This document shows, piece after piece, positions 17,665 through 29,553 of a stretch of DNA of 64,000 nt (positions are counted from its first letter, which is position 1; each line of letters opens with the position of its first letter). The notes under the pieces are model-generated. The model saw nothing but the letters and a program-made list of their open reading frames with translations. It was not told where the DNA came from and ran no database searches. Location: the NCBI GenBank assembly GCA_963691705.1, contig OY829540.1, positions 4,850,001 to 4,914,000 of the forward strand, written 5' to 3'. This stretch comes from Viola odorata. Taxonomy: Eukaryota > Streptophyta > Magnoliopsida > Malpighiales > Violaceae. The translations under genes were made by a program, and so were the position numbers.

Positions 17665-19401
17665 GTGTGTTTCCTCAATCTCATGCTTGTAGATTCTCCG
17701 TTGTCGCCGTTTGTAAGGAATTTGTGGCGCAGCACTAGATATCCTTGCTTCTCAGGTTTGGCACACCAAGTGTTCAACGAAATTCCACAAAGAGAAGTGG
17801 TTGTTCAACATTCTACGGACTGGGTCCGAAAACTCCACAGTGAGTCTCTTCAGGCAATAGATTCATTCTATGTAGTAAATGCATCTGGAAGGAAGCCTTC
17901 CCGGTTCGCGCTCTGTACAGCTCTTAATTCTTGCGCAAAAACACTCAATTTGCACTTGGGATTGCAGATTCATGCATGCTTGTTTCGTAGCGGGTACCAA
18001 GACAGCTTGTTTCTAAATAGTGCGCTTGTCGATTTCTACGCAAAATGTGGTGCAGTTCTGGATGCAGGAAGGGTATTTGATGGGATGGAAAGACATGATC
18101 AAGTATCATGGACTTCAATTATAACCGGGTTTTCACAGAATGGGTGTGGAAGAGACTCCCTTTTAATGTTTAAAGAGATGTTAGGTACCGAAATTAAGCC
18201 CAATTGTTTCACCTATGTGAGTGTGATTAGTGCTTGTGGAGGACTGGACGAGACATATGAAGGATGTGTTTTGCTGCATAACCATGTCATCAAACTTGGG
18301 CTAGATTCTAACACTTTTGTGCTCAGCTCTTTGATTGATTGCTATTCGAAACACGGGAAGATAGATTATGCTGCATTTCTGTTTAATGTCACTGCAGGGA
18401 AGGATGTTGTGCTATTTAATTCCATGATTTCTGGGTATTCTCAGAATTTATGCAATGAGGAGGCAATAAAATTATTTACTGAAATGAGGTATTGCAATCT
18501 GAATCCGACTGATCATACTCTGTCCAGTATCTTGAATGCTTGTGGAAGCTTAACAGTCTTACAACTGGGAAAACAAGTGCATTCTTGGATCATGAAAATG
18601 GGTTCAGAGAGCAATATTTTTTTGGCCACTGCTTTGATTGATATGTACTCGAAATGTGGCAACGTCGATGAAGCTAGGAGGGCTTTTGATGAGACTATTG
18701 TCAAGAATAGGGTGTTGTGGACTTCAATGATCACAGGTTATGCTCAGAGTGGGAAGGGTGTGTATGCAGTTGAACTATTTGATCGTTTCATTAACGAAGA
18801 AGGCTATATTCCGGATCATATTTGCTTTACAGCTGTTTTGACTGCCTGCAATCATGCTGGACTTTTGGACAAAGGAATTGAATACTTCAACAAAATGGCG
18901 AGGGATTACGGGTTAGTTCCTCAACTGGATCAGTACGCTTGTTTGGTTGACCTCTATGCGAGAAATGGGCACCTAAGTAAGGCGAAGAATTTAATACGAG
19001 AAATGCCTTATAGTCCTAATTCTGTTATTTGGAGTTCCATCTTGAGTTCCTGCAAAGTGTATGGTGACATAGAGCTGGCGAGGGAGGCTGCGGTTCAGCT
19101 TTTTAAGTTGGAACCTCACAACGCTGCGTCATATGTAACAATGGCCAGTATCTACGCGAAAGCCGGGTTATGGGGAGAAGTTAGTGAAGTTAGGAGTTTT
19201 ATGCAGGAAAAAAGAATGAGGAAATGTGCAGGATGGAGTTGGATTGAGGCAGACAAAAGGGTTCATGTCTTTTCGGTTGGCGATGCTAACCACCCCCAAG
19301 CTCAAGAAATATATGCAGAACTAGAAAGGTTGAATTTAGAAATGAGAAATATGATTTGGATGGAGATGGGCCTTGAGTTGGAATACTCTGAGCCGATTTG
19401 A
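17665..19401 (+). CDS. Pentatricopeptide repeat protein, PLS class, E-type
   Basis: An intronless frame of 578 codons, typical of plant PPR genes. From about residue 70 there are successive P, L and S repeats, recognisable from motifs such as NALVDFYAKCG-like, VSWTSIITGFSQNG and TALIDMYSKCGNVDEA. The C-terminus has an E/E+ region (NSVIWSSILSSCKVYGD through GWSWIEADKRVHVFSVGD) and then stops without a DYW deaminase domain. E-class PPR proteins bind specific organelle RNAs and usually serve as site-recognition factors for C-to-U editing, with a deaminase supplied in trans. Location in mitochondria or plastids is inferred; the N-terminus was not tested for a transit peptide. Another ATG at 17683 could be the real start. 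The RNA target is not inferable here. Confidence 0.88.
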   Translation: MCFLNLMLVDSPLSPFVRNLWRSTRYPCFSGLAHQVFNEIPQREVVVQHSTDWVRKLHSESLQAIDSFYVVNASGRKPSRFALCTALNSCAKTLNLHLGLQIHACLFRSGYQDSLFLNSALVDFYAKCGAVLDAGRVFDGMERHDQVSWTSIITGFSQNGCGRDSLLMFKEMLGTEIKPNCFTYVSVISACGGLDETYEGCVLLHNHVIKLGLDSNTFVLSSLIDCYSKHGKIDYAAFLFNVTAGKDVVLFNSMISGYSQNLCNEEAIKLFTEMRYCNLNPTDHTLSSILNACGSLTVLQLGKQVHSWIMKMGSESNIFLATALIDMYSKCGNVDEARRAFDETIVKNRVLWTSMITGYAQSGKGVYAVELFDRFINEEGYIPDHICFTAVLTACNHAGLLDKGIEYFNKMARDYGLVPQLDQYACLVDLYARNGHLSKAKNLIREMPYSPNSVIWSSILSSCKVYGDIELAREAAVQLFKLEPHNAASYVTMASIYAKAGLWGEVSEVRSFMQEKRMRKCAGWSWIEADKRVHVFSVGDANHPQAQEIYAELERLNLEMRNMIWMEMGLELEYSEPI

Positions 19402-21392
19402 AGTGGGCTTGACTTATACCTTATTAATGGGCCTCTTTTCTTCTAAATAGAGAACTATCATCAATTCATGGTTTGCTTAGTAGCCAGTAGCCACCATATT
19501 TATTTACTATATTCACGGGTATTAAATTCTTGAATTTTGGTTGATTTTCTTTTTGTGTAAAATGGGATAAGATTACCAAATTTATTTTTATTTCTTAAAA
19601 TTGTATAAAATGAGAATTTAAAGCTGAAAGGAATTATTTTAAACCAATAGTTTCAAGATCTAAATACGAGATGAATTTCCCTTTGACATTAATTTAACAA
19701 ACTAACTAAAATGTGGCACCAAAATTATTTAAAAACAAACGACACGTTATTCGAGTTGAGGATTAGGTGTTAAATAAAAATAAATGGGTTAAGTGAAAAC
19801 AATTTTCAATACAGGGCCAAATGGTTTACGAAATGATTCTAAAAGGACTTCATTATTCCAGCAAAAACAAATTACAAACCTGAAGAAGCATTGGAGCCAA
19901 TATTCAGCAGTTTGAATCACTCATACAGTCATACTTATCCCCCTAGTATAAATCGTAATCTTAACTAACTAAACAAATCAATTATCTTAATATTATTTTT
20001 AACTTTTACTGTCAGTAACTTTAATAACTAATGCTCACATTTTTTGACTTTTTCTTCCCCTTATAAAAGGAATAATCACTCTTTCAAAAGAATCTAAATA
20101 TCCAATCACCTGCAGAGCAAGACATTTGTTAGCATTTACATGAATTTCAACGCTCGGTACAATAATTCTATTGAATTTTTTTGGGCCGAGGAAAAAAAAA
20201 CAGCAATTTCAAGTCACCATCTACTTCTTAATAAGACACGTCAAAACGCAAATAAATTTATGAGTAGTTCGGCTATATTAATTTGTTTTTCATCCAAATG
20301 AGAACAGCTGGGACGAAGAAAAAAAAGTATAAAACCATAGAGAGTGGTGGGTGGACCGTGTGGGGCAGGTTCTAAAGGCCTAGGCAGAGATACATAAACT
20401 TAGTCTATTAATGAGTTTTAGTCTTTAGATATATAGAAGTTATTACAATTGTTAAACGCCCAGCTTAGACTTTATCCATATTTAAGAAACAGATGTACAT
20501 ATTAATTTATAACTTAATTATATTGTTTAATGAAGTGCGACAACTGCTTGAGAATTGACATATAACCTATTATAATGTTTAATGAAGTGTTACAACTGCT
20601 AATGGTAAAGATACTCGTACACATTTAAACCCAACTTCAAATCCTACATCAAAACCAAGATTAGCATATTCACAATATATAACTTACGCAATATATCGAT
20701 GGGGACACATTAATAATTAATTAGCAGAACTGGAAACAAAAATTATTCTGACTATAATATAGAATGAAACAATGACGCCACAGACGAAGGGGACGTGTGC
20801 GCCATGATACACATGAGGATCCAGCAATTTAAAATTGCAGCAAATTAATGTTGCTGCCATTTAAAGAAGAACTGCAGCAATATGTAATTACTTTAGCTGC
20901 TCATCAGCGGACTTTTACTGCTAATAAACTTTATAATTTACTAAGAGAGTAATTTCTATATAGATAGTTTTTATATATTAAAAAATAAAAAATGGTAGAA
21001 ATGCGTAGCATAATTTTTTATATGGTAATATTTGGCCCTCGCAAGAAATCTGATGTAGCTTCGCCACTATAAAATACTAATCTAGTTCTCTTATGGTATG
21101 ATTTTCTTCATATTTGAAATTAGGACTTAAATTTTTGAATTAAAAGTGAACTAAACTCGTATATTAATACTAGTTTTCTAGTTTGGGTCTTCAAGAGACT
21201 TTTAGTAAGCTTGTCATTATTTATAAAAACAAATTTGATTGCATTATTATTATTATTATTGTGCATTAAATTAAAACCACGTTAACCACGTGATTACCGC
21301 GTCTCTTTCCCGCGACCTTCTCTGCAGAGAGCGTAGGATTTGTCCATCCAAAGTGTAAGTTTGATAAACAATCAGGGTTGGCCCCACACCCG
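19402..21392. other. Intergenic between PPR gene and bHLH block
   Basis: The 3' flank of the PPR gene, then AT-rich sequence with a few mononucleotide and TTA repeats (about 21244-21260). I see no gene, RNA or clear transposon terminus. The last 110 bases contain a G-box and are probably distal promoter of the first bHLH gene. Confidence 0.55.
21287..21292. promoter_or_regulatory. G-box CACGTG upstream of bHLH copy A
   Basis: A palindromic CACGTG core, preceded by a second ACGT-containing site (ACCACGTTAACCACGTGATT), about 680 bp before the ATG. G-boxes bind bHLH and bZIP factors, so autoregulation is possible but unproven. It lies 100 bp outside the duplicated block. Confidence 0.4.
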
Positions 21393-21963
21393 TAACTTGA
21401 TATTGGGTAATGAACCACGGACGGTGTCCCCCATCCCCTGCAGAGTAGTATTAAAAAAGAAAATACACAAATTTTGAAATGTTCTGATCATAAAAAATGT
21501 TAAATTAACATCCGGTGTAAATCAAATAGCAATTTGATAATACTAGATGTGGAGTGATGATCGCCTACAATGCATGTAGGTGCAATCTCTGTTTCTAATA
21601 TAAGTACCATATTTCAGATCAATCTGAATCTCTCTGATCATTAGCAGAAGCAAAGAAAAACCTCTTTGATTAAGTTTTTTTTTTTGGTGAAGATAATTAC
21701 TTGACTTCTACTCCTTCAATCCGGTAAGGGTTTTTTTTTCTTTCTTGAAATCTTTGGTCGAGTGTCTAGTATAATCTAATCTAATCTGATCTTTAATTAA
21801 TTTTCCAGTTTCTTGTATGATGAGCTGGTGAGTGACCTATATCTCCTCGTTCCTTTGTAATTTACGAAAAGACTTGTTTTTCTTTTGTTGTTAACCTTGA
21901 TAGTTTTGTTACCAATCGTAATTAATAGTAACAATTTCTTTCTTTTAACTCTTAAATCAGGGG

Positions 21964-23524
21964 ATGGAGGATCCAGATTTTAACTATGAAATCCCATTGA
22001 GCCATTTTGTTGAGGATCTTGATTTTGACTTTGAGTGTTTCTCTTCTGACCCTTATAATTATCACCCCAAGAGAAAGATTAGCGACCAATTAATTAATAC
22101 TAATGATAATGTCAATCTCCAAACTGGGTGTGCATTATTGGCTGATGATCAGAGGCCACCAAAAAAGCTGCTCAAGATGAAGAGCAGCAAAACGGGGTGT
22201 GCTGCTAATTCAGCTAATAATTATGATTATTATTCCTCATCTACCATTATCTCTTTCGAAAAACCCAAATCTCATGATCATGATCAACCATTAACTTCTC
22301 CTTCGGGTCCGGGTCTGGGTCTGGGTCTGGATGATTTGCTTGCAACTAAACTTGAAGCTGAAGTTGAAGAGTTAGGGACTATCTTTATTCCGAGTAACAG
22401 ATCCAAGTCCATTAGGTCTGCTTGTGGTGCACAGGAGCATGTAATTGCAGAGAGAAAGCGCAGAGAAAAAATGACCCAGCAACTCATTGCTCTTTCTGCT
22501 GTCATTCCTGACCTAAAAAAGGTATCCACTCTAATTCTCTCTTTTTTCTGTTCACTTTCCGTAGATAGGAATTTAAATTAGAGTATTTGAGTGTGGAAAT
22601 AGAAGAAATCCTGCAAGCAGAATCACTTTTTTTTAGGGTCAGATTTAAGACGACAAAGAAAAAGAAAAAAGAAACAAGGGTATTCCAAATCGAGAACTGC
22701 CAAACAAATCTTGGTCTTTTAGATCTAATGGTGATTAACTTTTTATCCACCGGTTTTTTGTAATTTTATTTTTTCAAATAAATTTGTTGGCTTTCAATGA
22801 ATATAAAGACCATTTTGAGCAAAATAAATAAATTTCAGTCTAACAGTCACAGTCACATAATATCTACGTGTAAAAAATAAGTCATTCGGACTAATCTTAA
22901 CCCGGTAGATTTGGAAATATCAGATTTAAAATAAATCACTCAAACATTCATTAAACCTAATAAATTTGAGATGTACAGATGGACAAGGCGTCTATTCTTG
23001 AAGAAGCCATTAAGTACTTGAAGCATCTGCAAGGGAGAGTGAAGACATTGGAGGATCAAGTTGCGAATAAAACTATGGAATCTGCAGTTTTTGTGAAGAA
23101 ATTTCAAGTTTGTGCAGATAATAATAATAATATTGGTGAATCGAGTTCTTCTTCTTCCGGTGACGAATTCGAAAGCTCTAATTGCAACTCCTCCAATATT
23201 ATTGACCATTTAGAGCTTCCTGAAGTAGAGATTAAGGTTTCAAACAAGGATGTTCTTGTCAGAATCCATTGTGAAAATAAAGAAGGTTGTCTCGTGAAAA
23301 TCCTGAGCAAAATCGAAATGTTAAACCTTAATGTCCTCAACACCAGCGGCGTTCCCTTCGGAAACTCTACCATCGATGTCACTGTTGTTGCTCAGGTAAT
23401 TTTCAAATCTTGAGAATATGTTTGTTGATCACTCCGGTAATTTCCATTTTTCTTGCAGATGGATGCTAATTTCTGCATGTCAGTCAAAGATCTTGTGCGA
23501 AACCTACGACGAGCTCTACTCTGA
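21964..23524 (+). CDS. bHLH transcription factor (bHLH18/25-like), copy A
   Basis: Three coding exons, 21964-22521, 22979-23395 and 23459-23524, give 345 codons plus a TGA stop. A 5' UTR intron (21828-21960, donor GTGAGT, acceptor three bases before the ATG) is predicted. The basic region HVIAERKRREK has the H159-E163-R167 triad expected for E-box/G-box binding. Helix 1 ends exactly at the exon 1 border and helix 2 (DKASILEEAIKYLKHLQGRV) begins exon 2. The C-terminus resembles the ACT-like domain of plant bHLH subgroup IVa (LPEVEIKVSNKDVLVRIHCE), a dimerisation module. Exon order and sequence recall Arabidopsis bHLH18/19/20/25, but no exact orthologue is claimed. The N-terminal region is acidic and Ser/Asn-rich. 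Two ATGs in the leader (about 21817) open an out-of-frame upstream ORF after splicing. Confidence 0.9.
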
Positions 23525-23703
23525 TTTGGTTCATGTGATTGTGATGTGACATATAAAGAGGACTATAGTTTTGGAAGGTCTAAGAATAAAAAGCTACTCC
23601 ATCATCTCCTAATTTCTAAATGAGTTTTCACCAAAGTTTTGTTTCGGATTGCTTTCAAATAAATTATTATTAATTATTTATTGTTTAAAACAGACTCTAA
23701 GTG

Positions 23704-25290
23704 GGTGTTTGGCATTCTGGTTTGGTACCAGAAAGTTGGTTTACCAAACTAGAAAGTCAAAAAAGATGTTTGGTAACATCTTTTTTGAACCAACTTCTAA
23801 AGAAGTTGGTTTAAAAAACCAAAGAAAACCAATGGTTTACCACTGCCCTCCTAAGCTCTAGTGGCTGAAACCAATGGTTTGGCCAAAAACACGGAACGGA
23901 GATTGATCATTAATGAATCTTTCGAAATCCAAAAATACCTTTGATCTTCTTCCTCCCAAAACCAGAACAGCAAGCAGCGGAAACGGAGCAACAACGTCAT
24001 CTTCTTTCTCCAACCGACGGCTGTCACCTGCAACAACAATAAACCCAAAACAGCCACCAAATCCAACCAAAACCGAGCACAACATCAAAACAAAAATCAA
24101 TTAAATCATCCAACAATCAATTAAATCATCCAAGCAATAAATTAATCCGGCCAAGTCAACAATTAATCCAATCCAACAATCAATTAAATCATCCAAGCAA
24201 TAAATTAATCTAGCCGCCGCATCGTCGTGCTCTTTCTTCTCTTTCGCCTCACCACGCAGCCGCCGCATCGTCGTGCTCTTTCTTCTCCTCTCAATCGTCG
24301 CCGCCGCATTGCCACAGCACCGTCTCTCGGCCTCCTCCATCGTCGCCGTCACATCTCGCCCTCACCATCCCGTCTCCGTCTTCGTCGTTGTAAGCTTCGA
24401 TTGGGTGGATTCTCTGGTTTTTGAAAGAAAGGAAATGAGGAAGGAAAAGGAAAAAGAAATGGAAAAGAAAATGGCGATGGAAACTAAGGAGAAATAAGGC
24501 AACCGTTGGATGGTTGACCATCCACTGGTTGACCAATCTAACGGTTGTGATGAGATGAAGATTTTAAAAAAAATAGTATTTATTTAATGGTTTGACCTAT
24601 CGGTAGGAGCAGTCTTGTTAAAAATCGAAAAAAATCGAACGAAAAATACCAAAATGCGAAGAAAAATTCAACAAATGGAATGACACGAGCCAAAAATATA
24701 AATTATGAAAAAAGACGGGAAAGTTCGATATATAGTTCGAGCGGAAAAACATTAAAATGTGGAAAAAATACGAAATGATGCAAAATGCGCTGAAAATAAT
24801 AAACAGTAAATAAACATAAATATGGTCAAATTTTAGAGTAATTCATTCCAATTTCAGAGTAATTCATTCCATTTTCGAAACTAATAGTTTAAAACTTATT
24901 ATTATATTAGATAAATATTTATTTATGATATTAATAACTTAATTTTTTTATGGTATTAGTAAGTTTAATTTATTTATGATATTAGATAAATATTAGATGG
25001 TAGATGTTAGATTATAAATAAATTGATTAAAAACATATATAAAGATACTAAAAAAATTAATTCTAACACTTGAAATGAATTTATGCCCTTTATGGTCATT
25101 TTACATTCCAACCATAGTTTTAAAACAGTTTTACTAAACACCAAAAACAATTTCTGGTTTCCCCACAGAACTTTTAATAAACATTTACCAAACAGCATAC
25201 TCCGTTCTACAAAAGTCTAAAACTGACTTTTATAGACTGAACTTTTTTCTACTGAACTTTTCCAGCTAGAACCGGAATGCCAAACAGGCC
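23704..25290. mobile_element. Non-autonomous hAT-like element (1.59 kb)
   Basis: Ends are GGTGTTTGGCATTCTGGTTT on the left and AACCGGAATGCCAAACAGGC on the right, imperfect inverted repeats. The flanks TCTAAGTG (23696-23703) and CCTAAGTG (about 25290-25297) match at 7 of 8 bases, suggesting an 8-bp hAT duplication. The inside has no transposase. It has two blocks of direct repeats (about 24096-24215, unit near CAATCAATTAAATCATCCAA; and 24216-24290, with CCGCCGCATCGTCGTGCTCT twice). Corresponding sequence is missing from duplication block B. Confidence 0.7.
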
Positions 25291-25683
25291 CTAAGTGTGC
25301 ACGATCCAACTGATCTTAGGATAACGGTGGGTTGAGAAAAACCTAAAAGCCCAACCACATTCAAAGGGTGTTTTGGGAATAGTACTTCAGGACCAGGGTT
25401 CAGATTAATTAGCCCGTTACAAAATTGACTAGCGGGCCCATATCAATTAAATTTAAGTATTGAACATACACGATTGTAAATACTAAATGTGGGCCTGGGC
25501 CTTGTTGTACTAAATGTAGGCTTGGGCTATTTAGAAGAAATCCATTTAACTCGCTCCTTTCCTCCAAGAATAGCGGTTCTTCTGTTTATTCATCATCGAA
25601 GCATAGCAAGTGAGGAAAATGATGTAAGATCAGTTGAGGGGAAAGAAAAAATACTGTAAACTTTTTTGAAACAAGGGACAGAG

Positions 25684-26687
25684 ATGAGAAAAGAAGTGGT
25701 GGTGTTTGCGACGGTAGCAGTGGCGCCTACGATGGCATTGGTGGCGGTTGCATTAGCGACGAAGAGCAAGAGAAAAAAAAGAAAGAGAGTGGAAGAAAAC
25801 GCAGCAAATTCTACGCAAATTTGCAAGGGAATGTGCGACTCCGATCCCGACGCTATGGGATGTCGCCAATTCTCTCTTCGCTGAGATGCAAACTTCACTT
25901 TCTTCTCCAGAAAAAAGCACCGTCGACATGCTCGTCTCTTACATTACTTCTCTGCCTAATGGGTACGCTTGCACCAAACTTACCAAAACGGTTATGTTTA
26001 GGCCGGTAAGTGCAGTATATCTCATTTTACAAAGTAGTACTCTCTCCGTCCTTTAATAATTGACTTTTTGAAATAGTAGCAAAATTAAAAATTTAATTTT
26101 TAATCTTATTTTATTTCACATTGTTTCATTTTTTTTCCCAATTTTCACTCAAATTAGCACACCATCATCAAATTGGGTTGATGCATAAAAAAAATATCAT
26201 TTGCACAAAATATATGCTTTGAAAGATAAAAAAAGAAAAGTGTCAGTTAATAAAGGACGTAGGAAAGCGACAATTATTAAAAGACAGAGGGAGTATTAAA
26301 AATGAGACAAAAAATCTTTCATTTCATCTCCATTTTAATTTTATATGATATCCGTCGTACAAGTTAAACATACATTTTACAGGTATTTTTGAAATATTGT
26401 ACACAAACAACTACTTTTTTTTTCCCACAAAAAATGAAATAAAAGTTGGAAGTTTGGAACCATGGTCTTTAGGTGGACTTTGTCCTAAAAATAGTTTTGA
26501 AAATCGAAAAATTAAAAGACATCGGTAACCATACCGAGAGTAATCGATGTAACTTTGAGAAAGTTAATGTTGTTGGTGGTGTTAATTGTTGTTTAATTTG
26601 GTGGGCTTTAGGGATAAGAAGGGACTATATTATGGTGTGAATTTGCGAGCTACAAGTTTCCTGATTTTGTGTGCACACGACTTGGAG
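25684..26687 (+). pseudogene. Truncated hexokinase fragment (block A)
   Basis: Exon 1 (25684-25962) starts MRKEVVVFATVAV, a hydrophobic N-terminal anchor as in type-B plant hexokinases. It continues with the small-domain start ([14 protein letters not shown] and MLVSYITSLPNG). An extra A in the run at 25773-25780 shifts the frame between the anchor and the rest. Intron 1 (donor at 25963) contains a MITE. Exon 2 resumes at 26612 and is cut off at 26687, where the duplication ends; it also has a 2-base insertion relative to copy B. All downstream catalytic exons are absent, so no enzyme can be made. Copy A retains the ATG that copy B has lost. Confidence 0.85.
26040..26293. mobile_element. Stowaway-like MITE (254 bp) in hexokinase intron A
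   Basis: Starts CTCTCTCCGTCCTTTAATAA and ends TTATTAAAAGACAGAGGGAG, flanked by TA at 26038-26039 and 26294-26295. The paralogous position near 29885 in block B reads AAAGTAGTATTAAAAATGAG with a single TA. That is an exact empty site and proves the insertion and its target duplication. Confidence 0.95.
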
Positions 26688-26879
26688 AATTAGAGTGGAC
26701 TACTTCTTTAACAATTACTAATTGATTAATTTAAGTAATCATCTTGGTTATGGAGACATTACACCTTTCAAAAAAGAAAAATTTCTCCCAGTAGTTTTCT
26801 TTCTGAAAATAAATAAATAATAAATTATTTAAAATAACCCATTTTCACACGTGCATATATATAATGCATAAATTATTTG
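26688..26879. other. Duplication junction spacer
   Basis: AT-rich sequence between the truncated hexokinase of block A and the start of block B. It does not match either block. It holds a CACGTG at 26848-26853, just upstream of the second bHLH promoter. It may include the breakpoint filler of the duplication. Confidence 0.55.
26848..26853. promoter_or_regulatory. G-box CACGTG upstream of bHLH copy B
   Basis: A CACGTG core 27 bp before the block B boundary, in sequence unrelated to the G-box region of copy A. Chance occurrence is possible. Confidence 0.3.
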
Positions 26880-27470
26880 AACTTGATATTGGGTAATGAA
26901 CCACGGACACCTGCAGAGTATTAAAAAAAAACACAAATTTTGAAATGTTCTGATCATAAAAAATGTTAAATTAACATCCGGTGTCAATCAAATAGTAATT
27001 TGATAATACTAGATGTGGAGTGATGATCGCCTACAATGCATGTAGGTGCAATCTCTGTTTCTAATATAAGTACCATATTTCAGATCAATCTGAATCTCTC
27101 TGATCATTAGCGAAGCAAAGAAAAACCTCTTTGATTAAGTTTTTTTTTTGGTGAAGATAAATTACTTGACTTCTACTCCTTCAATCCGGTAAGGGTTTTT
27201 TTTTTCTTTCTTGAAATCTTTTGTTGAGTGTCTAGTATAATCTAATCTAATCTGCTCTTTAATTAATTTTCCAGTTTCTTGTATGATGAGCTGGTGAGTG
27301 ACCTATATCTCCTCGTACCTTTGTAATTTACGAAAAGACTTGTTTTTCTTTTGTTGTTAACTGGTGAGACTCGAATCTATATCTTTATTGGTAGTTTTGT
27401 TACCAGTGGACAATATTGTATTTCGTAATTAATAGTAACAATTTCTTTCTTTTAACTCTTAAATCAGGGG

Positions 27471-29131
27471 ATGGAGGATCCAGATTTTAACTATGAAATC
27501 CCATTGAGCCATTTTGTTGAGGATCTTGATTTCGAGTGTTTCTCTTCTGACCCTTATAATTATCACCCCAAGAGAAACATTAGCGACCAATTAATTAATA
27601 CTAATGATAATGTCAATCTCCAAACTGGGTGTGCATTATTGGCTGATGATCAGAGGCCACCAAAAAAGCTGCTCAAGATGAAGAGCAGCAAAACGGGGTG
27701 TGCTGCTAATTCAGCTAATAATTATGATTATTATTCCTCATCTACCATCATCTCTTTCGAAAAACCCAAATCTCATGATCATGATCAACCGTTAACTTCT
27801 CCTCCGGGTCCGGGTCTGGGTCTGGATGATTTGCTTGCAACTAAACTTGAAGCTGAAGTTGAAGAGTTAGGGACTATCTATATTCCAAGTAAGAGATCCA
27901 AGTTCATTAGGTCTGCTTGTGGTGCACAGGAGCATGTAATTGCAGAGAAAAAGCGCAGAGAAAAAATGACCCAGCAACTCATTGCTCTTTCTACTGTCAT
28001 TCCTGACCTAAAAAAGGTATCCACTCTAATTCTCTCTTCTTTTTTGTTCACTTTCCGTAGACAGGAATTTAAATTAGGGTATTTGAGTGTGGAAATAGAA
28101 GAAATCCTGCAAGCAGAATCACTTTTTTTTAGGGTCAGATTTAAGACGACAAAGAAAAAAGAAAAAAGAAACAAGGGTATTCCAAATCGAGAACTACCAA
28201 ACAAATCTTGGTCTTTTAGATTTAATGGTGATTAAATTTTTATCCACCGGTTTTTTGTAATTTTATTTTTTCAAATAAATTTGTTAGCTTTCAATGAATA
28301 TAAAGACCATTTTGAGCAAAATAAATAAATTTCAGCCTAACAGTCACTACGCGGACTAATCTTAACCCAGTAGATTTGGAAATATCAGATTTAAAATAAA
28401 TCACTCAAACATTCATTAAACCTAATAAATTTGAGATGTACAGAGGGACAAGGCGTCTATTCTTGGAGAAGCCACTAAGTACTTGAAGCATCTTCAAGGG
28501 CGAGTGAAGGCATTGGAGGATCAAGTTGCGAATAAAACTATGGAATCTGCAGTGTTTGGGAAGAAATTTCAAGTTTGTGCAGATAATAATAATAATATTG
28601 GTGAATCGTTCAAAAGCTCTAATTGCAGCTCCTCCAATATTATTGACCAATTAGAGCTTCCTGAAGTAGAGATTAAGGTTTCAAACAAGGATGTTCTTGT
28701 CAGAATCCATTGTGAAAATAAAGAAGGTTGTCTCGTGAAAATCCTGAGCAAAATCGAAATGTTAAACCTTAATGTCCTCAACACCAGCGGCGTTCCCTTC
28801 GGAAACTCTACCATCGATGTCACTATTGTTGCTCAGGTCATTTTCAAATCTTTAGAATATGTTTGTTGATCACTACGGTCATTTAATATTCGAGAATATG
28901 CATTTTTATTCTTTTATTTTTTGAACAATATGGCATTAATTACCACTTTACCAGTGATTCATCACCTTTGTTTATTCCATATGCATGGAAACAATTTGAT
29001 TAAATTAGCTAATTAAATTAAGGGTTCATATCTCAAATTCATCTCAATTTCCATTTTTCTTGCAGATGGATGCTAATTTCTTCATGTCAGTCAAAGATCT
29101 TGTGCGAAACCTACGACGAGTTCTACTCTGA
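27471..29131 (+). CDS. bHLH transcription factor (bHLH18/25-like), copy B
   Basis: Exons 27471-28016, 28444-28836 and 29066-29131 give 334 codons and a stop, all in frame. It is nearly identical to copy A but shorter by in-frame losses: two residues (DF) near residue 21, one GL pair in the Gly-Leu run, and eight residues in the Ser-rich linker of exon 2. The basic region is HVIAEKKRREK, keeping H155, E159 and R163. Helix 2 differs at three positions: the first residue of exon 2 is Arg instead of Met, Glu is Gly at 190, and the buried Ile is Thr at 193. The changes in a normally conserved dimerisation helix suggest weakened or altered pairing. The C-terminal ACT-like region is unchanged. Expression is plausible since the 5' UTR intron and TATA-like region are conserved. 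Confidence 0.8.
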
Positions 29132-29189
29132 TTTGGTTCATGTGATTGTGATGTGACATATAAAGAGGACTTTAGTTTTGAAAGGTTTA

Positions 29190-29313
29190 ATTCCAGTTTT
29201 TAATAAATGACGTTTTTCTACTAAATGTTATTGTATACTTTACTTGACTTTTTGGTATTTGTTTTATTGAACATTATTGTTTCACAAAAACATTTATTAA
29301 AAACCGGAGGGAG
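29190..29313. mobile_element. Small Stowaway-like MITE (124 bp)
   Basis: Right end AAAAACCGGAGGGAG followed by TA. The left end TTTTTAATAAATGACGTTTT pairs with the right-hand AAAAACATTTATTAAAAACC. The extreme left terminus is degenerate (ATTCCAG instead of CTCCCTCCG). Present only downstream of bHLH copy B. Confidence 0.75.
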
Positions 29314-29553
29314 TAATTTCTATTTTCTGTTGTCAAATTTAATTACCCACACCTAAAATACTAAAAGCCCAACAACATTTAAAGGGTGTTTTGGGAATAG
29401 TACTTCAGGACCAGGGTTCAGATTAATTAGCCCTTTACAAAATTGACTAGCCGGCCCATATCAATTAAATTTTTAAGTATTGAACATACACGATTGTAAA
29501 TACTAAATGTGGGCCTGGGCCTTGTTGAACTAAATGTAGGCTTGGGCTATTTA

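Larger units (their letters stand above)
21393..26687 (+). repeat. Tandem duplication block A (bHLH + hexokinase head)
   Basis: This block is a direct repeat of 26880-30236, starting AACTTGATATTGGGTAATGA in both and ending inside hexokinase exon 2. Promoter, 5' UTR, bHLH exons and introns, the intergenic stretch and hexokinase exon 1 all align. Block A additionally carries a hAT-like insertion (23704-25290) and a MITE (26040-26293). A spacer of about 190 bp of AT-rich DNA (26688-26879) separates the blocks. Confidence 0.9.
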
